From an uncultured Faecalibacterium sp. (lineage in GTDB: Bacteria; Bacillota; Clostridia; Oscillospirales; Ruminococcaceae), in contig CAJFNF010000033.1 in the NCBI GenBank assembly GCA_904394215.1, positions 1 to 34,559 of the forward strand: a stretch of 34,559 bases of DNA, given 5' to 3'. A program made the translations under genes and the position numbers. Positions 8,813 through 16,328 of the stretch are shown here, one piece after another. Every line of letters begins with the position of its first letter. The first letter of the stretch is position 1. The notes beneath the pieces are model-generated. The model made no database searches. It was not told where the DNA came from and worked only from the letters and a program-made list of their open reading frames with translations.

Positions 8813-10426
8813 TTATTCCTTGCTGTCCACGGGATCCTTATACAGGATGAAGGAGACAACGAAGCCCACCACAAAAGCGATGGCTGCGCCGATGCAGGCG
8901 TAGTAGAAGTTGCTCATGGGAGCGTCCAGGCCGATGTAGCTGGGCAGGGTCAGCAGGCCCGGAGAACCGCCGGAGTAGTTCTTGGTGTTCATCAGGCCCA
9001 TGAAGAAGCCGCCCACGCCGCCGCCGACCATGGCGGCGATCATGTTGGTGCGGATCTTCATGGTGACGCCGTACAGGACGGGCTCGGTGATGCCGCAGAC
9101 AGCGGTGATGCCGGTGGAAGAGGTCAGCTCTTTCAGCTCGACGTTCTTGGTCTTAAAGGAGACAGCCAGTGCAGCAGCGCCCTGAGCGATGTTGGAAGCC
9201 AGCTGGCCCGGGTAGATGATGGTGTCGAAGCCGATGGTCATACGGTTGTTGATGCCGATGGGGGTCAGGGCGTGGTGGGTACCGGTCATGACCAGGAAGG
9301 GCAGCAGCGCGCCGATGATGGTGGGAGCCAGCCAGGGAGCGATGGTGCTCAGGCCGTTGATGGCAGAAGCCAGGATGTTGGAGATGACGTAGCCGATGGG
9401 GCCCAGCACACACAGGGTGGCAATGCCCACCACCAGCATGGTGATCAGAGGTGCGGTGAAGAAGCGGATGGCCTTGGGTGCCACACGGTTGGCCAGGGGC
9501 TCCACCTTGGACATCAGCAGGACGCCCAGCAGGATGGGGATGACCGAGGACGAATAGGTGGCGTTATAGATGGGCAGCGCAAAGACGGTGATGGCCTCGC
9601 CGGTCTCCTTGGCTGTGCTGACCATGCTGACAAAGTTGGGGTGGATCAGGATGCCGCCCAGCATCATGGCCAGGAAGGGGTTGCAGCCCAGCTTCTTGGC
9701 GGCCGAGTTGGCCAGCAGGATGGGCAGGAAGTAGAAGGTGGCGTCGGCCATGAAGTTGATGACCTGATAGGTGCTGGAGGTGCTGTCCACCAGCTTGAAT
9801 GCCACCAGAATGGCCAGGACGGCCTTCAGCATGCCGGCTGCGGTCAGCGGCGGCAGGATGGGGGTGAAGATGCCGGTGACGGTATCAATCAGACGGCTGA
9901 CCACCGAGCCCTCTTTCTTTTCGGGGACTGCGGGTGCGCCGCCCAGGCCGGGCAGCAGGGCGGACACCTTTTCGTAGACCTGGGTAACCTCTGCGCCGAT
10001 GATGACCTGGTACTGGCCGTTGGCCGAAGCGACGCCCACCACACCCGGGGTGCTGCGGATTGCCTCGGTGTCCGCCTTGCTCTCATCCTTCAGATTGAAG
10101 CGCAGACGGGTGATGCAGTGGGTCACGTTGGCGATGTTGCTCTCGCCGCCCACCAGCTGGATGATTGTTTTGGCAAGTTCTTCGTAGTTTGTCTTCTTTG
10201 CCATGTGCAATTCCTCCTGACATGATGTTTGGATGGTGATGCTCAGCCGGCTTCGGCCCAAGTCCGCAGCCTCGACGCCGGGCACACCGCGTACCGCTTC
10301 GAGATCCACCATGCTGCGGTCTTTGACTGTGATATACAGCTTGCTGCCGTTGGCCTGCCAGCGTCCCACGTTGGCCTGCCCGCCGACAAGCGGGTATATC
10401 TGCTCCAAAAACTGTGCCTGGTTCAT
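8813..10426 (-). CDS. Beta-glucoside PTS EIIBC transporter with an extra cysteine-less EIIB domain
   Basis: Residues 75-537 form a standard EIIBC permease: EIIB with phosphocysteine 104 in VTHCITRLRF, then a multi-helix EIIC domain (about 185-530) containing MTGTHHALTPIGI. No EIIA domain or gene is present, so a shared EIIA must donate phosphate. Residues 1-66 form a second EIIB-like domain that aligns through LVGG..N, the VKD turn and the PGV motif, but has Asn26 where the cysteine should be. Two good ribosome-binding sites exist: AAAGGAG before the ATG at 10426, and AGGAGG before an in-frame ATG at 10204. Translation could therefore yield a long form and a standard-length form. The gene lies between the LicT-type regulator and the phospho-beta-glucosidase. 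Confidence 0.92.
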   Translation of the reverse strand: MNQAQFLEQIYPLVGGQANVGRWQANGSKLYITVKDRSMVDLEAVRGVPGVEAADLGRSRLSITIQTSCQEELHMAKKTNYEELAKTIIQLVGGESNIANVTHCITRLRFNLKDESKADTEAIRSTPGVVGVASANGQYQVIIGAEVTQVYEKVSALLPGLGGAPAVPEKKEGSVVSRLIDTVTGIFTPILPPLTAAGMLKAVLAILVAFKLVDSTSSTYQVINFMADATFYFLPILLANSAAKKLGCNPFLAMMLGGILIHPNFVSMVSTAKETGEAITVFALPIYNATYSSSVIPILLGVLLMSKVEPLANRVAPKAIRFFTAPLITMLVVGIATLCVLGPIGYVISNILASAINGLSTIAPWLAPTIIGALLPFLVMTGTHHALTPIGINNRMTIGFDTIIYPGQLASNIAQGAAALAVSFKTKNVELKELTSSTGITAVCGITEPVLYGVTMKIRTNMIAAMVGGGVGGFFMGLMNTKNYSGGSPGLLTLPSYIGLDAPMSNFYYACIGAAIAFVVGFVVSFILYKDPVDSKE

Positions 10427-10515
10427 GGTCGATCTCTCCTTTTATCTGTTCCGGATCAACGCGCGCCATTGACCGGTCCATTCTGGTTGTGGGGAGCGCT
10501 GCAGGCCTGGGCCTG

Positions 10516-11343
10516 TCACTCCCCCTTCTGCTGCACACGATAAATATGCAGCATCAGGTACAAAAGCTCTTCATCGTTGCACTGCCACTTCCAGGTCTCG
10601 GCGAAATAATTCACCACCGCCCTGGCACAGACGTAAATCTGCGGGTATTCCCGCCGCATCTGCCCCAGCAGGCTCACCCCCTGGTCGTCCACCTGCTTGC
10701 CGTTCATCAGACGCTGCATCAGGTACCGCAGGTGCATGGCAAACCGTGAATATTGAAAACTGTCTTTATCCAGCCGGATCTTGAGTTCTTTCTCGATGAT
10801 GGCATCCACGTCCTCTGTGATCTTCAGGGCCAGGATCGTGAAATGCATGTCCCCCGACTCGTTCTCTGCGTTGATCAGGTGGAGGGCGACGCTCACCGCC
10901 TCATTGTCGGGCAGGCGCTTGCCGGTGTATTCCTCCAGAATATCCAGGGCCCGCTGCCCCAGGGCCGCCTCTTTGGGATAGAGGTGCCGCACATCGTAGG
11001 ACAGGGGCATGTTCAGGACGGTGCCGCTGCGCAGCCGCTCCAGCGCAAAGTTCAAGTGGTCCGCCAGCGTGAAGGGCAGGTTGGGGTTGAGCTCGCACTC
11101 CAGCTCCATCTCTGCCTGCTCGGCAATGTCGGCGCTGGCTTCCAGCACCGCATCGGGGATGCCGGCCGCCATCTGCACATAGCGGGGGTCCATATCATAA
11201 AAGGTTCGCTGAATCTTGGAATAATCGTTCAGTTCATAAGGCATGTCGGGAAAACCAATCCCTTTGCCCAGAACCACCACCTCGGTGCCGCTGCCGTCCA
11301 GCCCCAGCGCTGCGTTGTTGTTTATTTTCTTGATAATACGCAC
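10516..11343 (-). CDS. BglG/LicT-family transcriptional antiterminator
   Basis: This 275-residue regulator has an N-terminal RNA-binding CAT domain (RIIKKINNNAALGLDGSG) and two PRD domains with conserved histidines (for example DHLNFALER and DVRHLYPKE in PRD1, VALHLINAE and FAMHLRYLM in PRD2). PTS phosphorylation of these histidines switches RNA binding. When active, the protein stabilises a RAT hairpin and prevents termination. The chosen start is a GTG at 11343, which places VRIIKKINNN at the N-terminus as in the family. Reading further upstream gives an unrelated extension into the leader. It is the first gene of the operon and is followed by EIIBC after about 90 bases. The leader carries a matching RAT/terminator, so it should autoregulate. 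Confidence 0.93.
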   Translation of the reverse strand: MRIIKKINNNAALGLDGSGTEVVVLGKGIGFPDMPYELNDYSKIQRTFYDMDPRYVQMAAGIPDAVLEASADIAEQAEMELECELNPNLPFTLADHLNFALERLRSGTVLNMPLSYDVRHLYPKEAALGQRALDILEEYTGKRLPDNEAVSVALHLINAENESGDMHFTILALKITEDVDAIIEKELKIRLDKDSFQYSRFAMHLRYLMQRLMNGKQVDDQGVSLLGQMRREYPQIYVCARAVVNYFAETWKWQCNDEELLYLMLHIYRVQQKGE

Positions 11344-11380
11344 GTTGGACCTTGTTCCCTCCTCGACCCGGCATCCGGGC

Positions 11381-11463
11381 AAAAAAAATCCCCGCAGACA
11401 CTACAAGATACACCCCTCCCTTGCATTTATGCAGGAGTCAGTGTACAAGTAGCGCCTCCGGGG
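11381..11463 (-). terminator. Leader terminator controlled by the LicT-type antiterminator
   Basis: On the minus strand CCCCG near the 5' end pairs with CGGGG just before eight T. Inner helices (CTAC/GTAG, TACAC/GTGTA, CTCC/GGAG, TGCAT/ATGCA) fill the arm. The 5' base-pairing partner lies inside the RAT site, so RAT and terminator exclude each other. Confidence 0.8.
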
Positions 11464-11472
11464 AGTAACGCC
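11452..11472 (-). promoter_or_regulatory. RAT (ribonucleic antiterminator) site
   Basis: The minus-strand sequence GTTACTCCCCGGAGGC matches the core of RAT elements (GTTACT, short variable stem, AGGC) bound by BglG/LicT proteins. It begins within a few bases of the predicted transcript start and overlaps the 5' arm of the leader terminator. Confidence 0.7.
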
Positions 11473-11482
11473 TTCGTCAATT

Positions 11483-11511
11483 ATTTTATCATAACAAGCG
11501 TTTTTCGTCCA
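11483..11511 (-). promoter_or_regulatory. Promoter of the beta-glucoside operon
   Basis: Minus-strand TGGACG, a 17-base spacer and TAAAAT, immediately upstream of the RAT site. The surrounding AT-rich stretch contrasts with the GC-rich genes. Confidence 0.6.
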
Positions 11512-11523
11512 TGAGCACAAATT

Positions 11524-11547
11524 ACAAAAAACGAAGCCGCTTTTTGT
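11524..11547 (-). terminator. Weak AT-rich hairpin after lgt, possible terminator
   Basis: ACAAAAAGCG and CGTTTTTTGT can pair into a ten-base-pair stem (one G-T pair) with a four-base loop. T residues lie in the 3' arm and not beyond it, so termination strength is uncertain. Confidence 0.35.
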
Positions 11548-11571
11548 AAGAAAAAACAACTTTCCGGGGGA

Positions 11572-12651
11572 TCACTGTTTCTCCGGCCCAGAAGTCGGGG
11601 TCTGCTGGCCGTCCCCATCCAGACGGGCCTGCAGCATGGTTTTCAGCTCCTCGTTGTACCGCTTGGTGCGGTCCAGGAAGGCCTGCCGGGGCAGGGCTGC
11701 GTAGGCCTGCTCCACCGGCAATTCCACCGGCTGGCCGGCCTTTTTGGCGGCCTGGGCCTGGAGTTTGCGGTTGTCAGCCGAGATGGCAAGATTCACCATC
11801 AGGGCCTGGTTCTTGTACTTGCGGGTGAGGATGATCTGGGCAATCAGGCCGCCCACCACGGCCACCGCCGCCACCAGCTGGGAAGCCCGCAGCCCCAAAG
11901 AGGGCACCAGCAGCAGGCTGTCGGTCCGCAGGCCCTCGATCCAGAACCGGCCCAGGCCGTACCAGATGGCGTACAGCAGGGCGATGTCCCCGTTGAAGCG
12001 GCGCTTTTTCATGTAGAGCCGCAGGGCCACAAAGCCCACCAGGCACCAGATGCTCTCATACAGGAAGGTGGGGTGGACCGGCATAGAGGGGTCGATGGTG
12101 ACCCCGTTGGGCACCGTCACGGTGCTGCCGCTGAGGTAGGCCTCGGTGGCGGCGCTGTACATGCCCCAGGGCAGGGTGGTGTTGCAGCCGAAGGCCTCCT
12201 GGTTGAAGAAGTTGCCCCAGCGGCCCAGGCACTGGCCGATCAGAAAGCCCATGGCGGTCAGGTCAAACATGGGCAGCACCGGGATTTTCCGCCACTTGCA
12301 GGCCAGGCCGCCGAAGATGATGGCGCCGATGACGCCGCCGTAGATGGCGATGCCGCCCTGACGGAGATCCACCATTTCCCACAGGCTGTTATACGCAATG
12401 GGAGACATAGCCACGTAATAAATGCGGGCGCAGACGATGGCCATCACCACGCCCACCACAATCACATCCACCATGGTGTCCCCGTCTATGCCGAACTCGG
12501 CGCAGTGGCGGAAGGCAAAGACCATGGCCAGCATGATGCCCACGGCGATCATAATGCCATACCAGTAAATTGCGATGCCTCCAATGCTGAAGGCCACCCG
12601 GTTGATCTCAAAGCTGAGACCCAGACCCGGGAAGGTGACGAGATTTGTCAT
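11572..12651 (-). CDS. lgt: Prolipoprotein diacylglyceryl transferase
   Basis: This 359-residue polytopic membrane enzyme transfers diacylglycerol from phosphatidylglycerol to the lipobox cysteine of prolipoproteins. The family signature is present as GQCLGRWGNFFNQEAFG, with the conserved ARIYYV and GLRTDSL segments. About seven membrane helices are visible. The C-terminus carries a hydrophilic extension of about 80 residues (NLAISADNRKLQAQ onward) beyond the usual 270-280, probably cytoplasmic and not essential for activity. GGAGG precedes the ATG. The gene lies 20 bases after the active M16 peptidase gene and appears to end the envelope operon that starts at 16140. The binding lipoprotein at 26891 is one likely substrate in this window. 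Confidence 0.96.
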   Translation of the reverse strand: MTNLVTFPGLGLSFEINRVAFSIGGIAIYWYGIMIAVGIMLAMVFAFRHCAEFGIDGDTMVDVIVVGVVMAIVCARIYYVAMSPIAYNSLWEMVDLRQGGIAIYGGVIGAIIFGGLACKWRKIPVLPMFDLTAMGFLIGQCLGRWGNFFNQEAFGCNTTLPWGMYSAATEAYLSGSTVTVPNGVTIDPSMPVHPTFLYESIWCLVGFVALRLYMKKRRFNGDIALLYAIWYGLGRFWIEGLRTDSLLLVPSLGLRASQLVAAVAVVGGLIAQIILTRKYKNQALMVNLAISADNRKLQAQAAKKAGQPVELPVEQAYAALPRQAFLDRTKRYNEELKTMLQARLDGDGQQTPTSGPEKQ

Positions 12652-12671
12652 GATTGTACCTCCTTGGGGTG

Positions 12672-13973
12672 TCAGTCGTTCTCTCCGGAATCCTCTGCCG
12701 CCGAGCCGTCGGGCAGGATCCGCACCCGGGCCATCCGGCCGGGGTTCAGGATCTTCTGCAGGGCTGCATCGGCATCCTCGGCGGTGAGGCCGGCCAGCAT
12801 CTCAATCTGCTGGGCCACCGTCTGGCCCATCAGGGCGAAGTCCGCCATCTGGCTGGCAGCGTCCTCCACATTTTCCAGGTTTTCCACCAGCTGGCCGTAT
12901 TTTTCGTTTTTGCACAGGGTGAAGACCTCCCGGTCCACACCCTGGGCCCGGACCCGCTCGATCTCTTCCAGCAGCAGCTGTTCCACCTGGTCGGGGGTGT
13001 CACTTTCGCCGGTGAACAGGATGCAGCAGCAGCCGTCCACCCGCAGCACCTCGCCCCCAAAGCCCGGGTTCACCAGGCCCTCATCGTACAGCCGCCGGTA
13101 CAGCGGGGACATCCCCCCGCTGATGCAGCACAGCAGCAGCTCGTACAGGACCTCGGTGCGGCCGTCGCCAGGGGCCAGGGGCTCCTCCTTGTAGCCGATG
13201 CCAAAGCAGGGCTTGGACACCGCCATCCGCAGGGTTTTCCAGTCCTGGACCAGGGTCATGGGCTCTTCCGTCCACAGCCGCCGGGCCGCCGGCCGGGCCG
13301 CCGGCTGGTCCAGCCCGGCCCGGGCGCAGGCGTCCAGCACCTGCCGGGCCGTGATATTTCCCGCCGCCGCCAGCACCAGGTTGGAGGGTGCGTAGAAGGC
13401 CCTGCAGCAGTCGTAGAGCATCCCGGGGGTGATTTGGGCAATGCTCTCGCAGGTGCCTGCAATGTCGCTGCGGATGGGGTGGGTGTGGTACAGGCACTGG
13501 CACAGTTCGGTGATCAGCCGCCAGTCGGGGCTGTCCTGGTACATTTTGATTTCCTGGGCAATAATCCCCTGCTCCTTGGCCACCGTTTCCTCGGTGAAAT
13601 AGGGGTGGGTCACCATTTCCAGCAGCACGTCCAGGCTCTCGTCCACCGCGTTGGTGGCGGTGAAGTAGTAGCAGGTGCGGTCAAAGCTGGTGAAGGCGTT
13701 GGCGTTGGCGCCGGTGTGGGCAAATTTGGCGAAGGCGTCCCCCTCCTGGTCCTCGAACATCTTGTGTTCCAGGTAGTGGGCCACCCCGGCAGGGAGGGAC
13801 AATTCCTCCTCCCCCAGCCGGAAGTGCACATCGATGGAGCCGAACCGGGCCGCCACAATGGCGTGGGCCGCGGAATAGCCCGGCATGGGCCGCACCAGCA
13901 CCGTCAGCCCCGAGGGCAGCACATACCGCTCGTTGTCGGCGCAGTCCAGAATGGCGCGGAGATGATCAGACAT
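12672..13973 (-). CDS. M16-family zinc metallopeptidase (YmfH-like, active-site-bearing)
   Basis: This 433-residue protein is an M16 (pitrilysin/insulinase-type) peptidase of the YmfH kind. The inverted zinc motif is intact: HYLEH at residues 66-70 (His66, Glu69, His70). A downstream glutamate-rich helix (EQGIIAQEIKMYQ) supplies the expected third ligand. No signal peptide is visible, so it is probably cytoplasmic. Its start overlaps the end of the preceding M16-like gene by eight bases, indicating translational coupling and probably a heterodimer of one active and one inactive subunit, as in other M16B pairs. The substrate is unknown. The operon context (VanY-like protein, Lgt) suggests a peptide or envelope-related role. 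Confidence 0.92.
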   Translation of the reverse strand: MSDHLRAILDCADNERYVLPSGLTVLVRPMPGYSAAHAIVAARFGSIDVHFRLGEEELSLPAGVAHYLEHKMFEDQEGDAFAKFAHTGANANAFTSFDRTCYYFTATNAVDESLDVLLEMVTHPYFTEETVAKEQGIIAQEIKMYQDSPDWRLITELCQCLYHTHPIRSDIAGTCESIAQITPGMLYDCCRAFYAPSNLVLAAAGNITARQVLDACARAGLDQPAARPAARRLWTEEPMTLVQDWKTLRMAVSKPCFGIGYKEEPLAPGDGRTEVLYELLLCCISGGMSPLYRRLYDEGLVNPGFGGEVLRVDGCCCILFTGESDTPDQVEQLLLEEIERVRAQGVDREVFTLCKNEKYGQLVENLENVEDAASQMADFALMGQTVAQQIEMLAGLTAEDADAALQKILNPGRMARVRILPDGSAAEDSGEND

Positions 13974-15246
13974 AGGGCCCCTCCTTTTTGGTCAAGAGAT
14001 AGCTGACCGACAGGCTGAACCGCCGCAGCACCGACCGGACCTGGTCCTCGGTGACGGCGGCCAGGTCGGCCCGGGCCTGGGCGGGGGTGGTGATGGCGCC
14101 GCCCCGGATGATCTCCATGGCGTACCAGCTCTCGATGCTGCCCAGGGAGTCCTCGATCCCCGCCAGGCCGTCCAGCAGGCCCCGGCGGCAGTCTTCCAGC
14201 TCCTGGCTGGTGATGGGGCCGGTGCACAGGTCGGCCAGCTCGTTCAGGATGGCTTCCTCGGCCCGGGCGGCGTCCCCCGGCTCAATGCCGCTGGACACCA
14301 CCATGCTGCCGGTGAAGCTCTGGAAGGAAGAGGCGCAGTAATAGCACAGATGGTCCCGCTCCCGGACGTTCAAAAACAGGCGGCTGGTGACGCTGCCCCC
14401 ATAGAGGGCCATGGCCAGCCGGAAGGCGGCCAGCTCGGTGATGTCCATGGGGCTGCCCAGGGTAAAGGCCAGGCACAGCTTGGCCTGGACCATATCGAAA
14501 TACTCCACCTTGTGGACCGGCACCTGCCGGGGCATGGCCAGGAAGGCCATGGGCCCTGCCGGCCGGCGGCGGATTTTGCCCAACTCTTCCAGGAAGGCCG
14601 CTTCCACCCGCCGGGTCTCGTCGGGGGTGCAGCCCAGCACCATCAGCTCGATGGAGGCGGTGCTGAGCATTTCCTCGTAGGCGGCGGCCAGGTCCCGGCC
14701 GGTGAGGCCGTCCACCTCTTCCAGGTAGCCCTCCTGCCGGATGCCCATGGGGCTGTCCCCATAGAATTCCCGGGCGGTCTGCCGCATGCAGTACAGCCGC
14801 TTGTCGTTCAGTTCGTCCTCCAGGGACTGGCGGAGCATCTGCTTTTCGATGGCCACCGCCTCGGCATCAAAAGCCCCATCCGCCATGCAGGGATGGAAGG
14901 CCACCCCCAGCACCAGCTCGGTGTAGGACTGGCTCAGGGACTCCCCCGCCAGGGCAAACCGGTCCTTGATGCCGGTGACGCTGACGCACAGGTTCCGGCT
15001 GGCCCCCATGGGGCGGCCGTCCACCGTCAGGTCCGCCCCGTAGAGCCGGGCCAGCTTTTTGGTCAGGCCGGTCATGTCGGGGCAGCCGGCGTAGCCCCGC
15101 TCCATCACCAGGGGCAGCAGGGCGTGGGCCGTGGCGGTTTCCCGCCGGGCCGGAAAGGTAAAGTGGATGCTGACCCGGCACCGGTTCAGCTTTTGGGCCG
15201 GGTCATAGGAGAGATGCACCCCAGGTGCAAGCTGCTTTCGTTCCAA
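13966..15246 (-). CDS. M16-family peptidase homologue lacking the zinc motif (YmfF-like)
   Basis: This 426-residue protein has the paired alpha-beta domains of M16 peptidases but no HXXEH: the equivalent region reads TAHALLPLVMERGY. It is therefore the non-catalytic partner, as B. subtilis YmfF is to YmfH. Such subunits complete the substrate chamber. The start is TTG at 15246, ten bases after AGGAGG; no ATG is suitably placed. Its 3' end overlaps the active partner by eight bases. A GC-rich hairpin (15263-15281) separates it from the upstream VanY-like gene without a T-run on this strand, so co-transcription is expected. Confidence 0.88.
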   Translation of the reverse strand: MERKQLAPGVHLSYDPAQKLNRCRVSIHFTFPARRETATAHALLPLVMERGYAGCPDMTGLTKKLARLYGADLTVDGRPMGASRNLCVSVTGIKDRFALAGESLSQSYTELVLGVAFHPCMADGAFDAEAVAIEKQMLRQSLEDELNDKRLYCMRQTAREFYGDSPMGIRQEGYLEEVDGLTGRDLAAAYEEMLSTASIELMVLGCTPDETRRVEAAFLEELGKIRRRPAGPMAFLAMPRQVPVHKVEYFDMVQAKLCLAFTLGSPMDITELAAFRLAMALYGGSVTSRLFLNVRERDHLCYYCASSFQSFTGSMVVSSGIEPGDAARAEEAILNELADLCTGPITSQELEDCRRGLLDGLAGIEDSLGSIESWYAMEIIRGGAITTPAQARADLAAVTEDQVRSVLRRFSLSVSYLLTKKEGPYV

Positions 15247-15306
15247 TCTGATTGATCCTCCTGGCCCGGAGGCTCCGGGCCTTTTGTATGTTGGGTCGGG
15301 GGCGGC

Positions 15307-16140
15307 TCAGCTCAGCTGATGGACCGCCACAAATTCTTCCAGGGACAGGCCGCTGGCCGCAATGGCCCGGGCGTTTTCCACCCCTACGTACCGCCAGTGC
15401 CAGGGCTCAAACACCATGCCGGTGACGGCCTGGCAGTCCTCCGGCCATCGGAGGATGAAGCCATAGTCGGCGGCATAGGCCTCCAGCCAGCGGAAGGCGT
15501 CGGTGTCGGCAAAGCCGGTGTCCATCTCGGTATAGTCGGCCGAAAGGATATCCGCCGCCAGGCCGGTGCCGCTCTCGTTGCAGCCGGGCCGGGGCACAAT
15601 GGCCGCCGTGCGGCTGTCCGCCTCTTCCTCCGACATGCCTTCATCCAGATAAGTCTGCTTGCGGGCGTCAAAGGCCTCCTGCTGGCGGTCGGGGCTCTGG
15701 TAACCCTCCACCAGGGTCAGCTGGATGCCCACTTCCCCGGCGGCGGCGGACATGGCTTTCCAGGCCCGGGCCGCCTGCTGTTCCAGCTGCCGGCCCGAGG
15801 CTGCGTCCGCCACTTCCAGGGTGGGGGCGGCGGTATCGGCCTGAGGCAGATTATTATTTACCAGCACCAGATAGGGGTCGCCGGCGTCAAAGACATAGCC
15901 CGAAAGGTCATAGCCGGGGGCCACAAAGTCCTGCCGGCCCCCCAGCCGGCTGCTGATCTGGGGCAGGGCCCAGAGGATCAGGCCAGTCATCAGCCCCACC
16001 AGGACGGCGCAGGCCGACAAAAAAAGGATCCAGTTGCGGATGATGCGGATCCTGCGCCGGCGGCGCCGCGCCAGCCACTGTTCCCGCGTCAGGCGGGGCC
16101 TGCCGGCTGCTCCAGCCGGGGGTCGTTGTTTCTGTTCCAT
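15307..16140 (-). CDS. VanY/DacB-like D,D-carboxypeptidase homologue with an altered zinc site
   Basis: This 277-residue protein has a basic N-terminus, one membrane anchor (about 36-60) and an extracellular peptidase M15B/VanY domain (about 115-265). The C-terminal motif FEPWHWRYVG carries Glu245 and His248, and Asp197 is in GLAAD. In active VanY enzymes the first zinc ligand is the histidine of SxHxxGxAxD. Here the segment reads CNESGTGLAAD, with Ser190 at that place. With one of three ligands missing, the protein may bind peptidoglycan stem peptides without cleaving them, or use a different ligand. AAGGGAG precedes the ATG. It is the first gene of the operon leading to the M16 pair and lgt, behind a strong promoter. 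Confidence 0.85.
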   Translation of the reverse strand: MEQKQRPPAGAAGRPRLTREQWLARRRRRRIRIIRNWILFLSACAVLVGLMTGLILWALPQISSRLGGRQDFVAPGYDLSGYVFDAGDPYLVLVNNNLPQADTAAPTLEVADAASGRQLEQQAARAWKAMSAAAGEVGIQLTLVEGYQSPDRQQEAFDARKQTYLDEGMSEEEADSRTAAIVPRPGCNESGTGLAADILSADYTEMDTGFADTDAFRWLEAYAADYGFILRWPEDCQAVTGMVFEPWHWRYVGVENARAIAASGLSLEEFVAVHQLS

Positions 16141-16207
16141 GGTCGCTCCCTTGTTTGCGGTTGGTGGCTCCTGGCCGGAGGCAGGGCCTCCCCGGAGCTC
16201 GCAGATT

Positions 16208-16236
16208 AGTATAACGCTTTTGCCGCCGTCTGTAAA
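16208..16236 (-). promoter_or_regulatory. Sigma-A promoter of the envelope operon
   Basis: Minus-strand TTTACA, a 17-base spacer and TATACT, about 65 bases upstream of the VanY-like gene. It probably serves that gene, both M16 genes and lgt. Confidence 0.85.
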
Positions 16237-16282
16237 CGATGAAAAAAGTTAAAGAATTGTGTCATTTTCCTCTGCCGGACAG

Positions 16283-16312
16283 AAAAAGAGCCGCCGGTAC
16301 AAGCGGCGGCTC
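16283..16312 (-). terminator. Intrinsic terminator of the threonine-branch operon
   Basis: GAGCCGCCG/CGGCGGCTC forms a nine-base-pair stem with a seven-base loop, followed by five T on the minus strand. It lies just after the lysC stop codon. Confidence 0.9.
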
Positions 16313-16328
16313 CAGTTGCGGGGAGTGC

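Noticed and set aside
11381..11472. T-box or riboswitch in the leader of the LicT-type gene
   Set aside because: No T-box sequence (AGGGTGG-type) is present, and the RAT core together with the downstream BglG-family gene explains the leader.
15263..15281. GGCCCGG/CCGGGCC hairpin between the VanY-like gene and the M16 pair
   Set aside because: The T-run is on the plus strand, where no gene ends; on the coding (minus) strand it is followed by the ribosome-binding site, so it is not a terminator for this operon.
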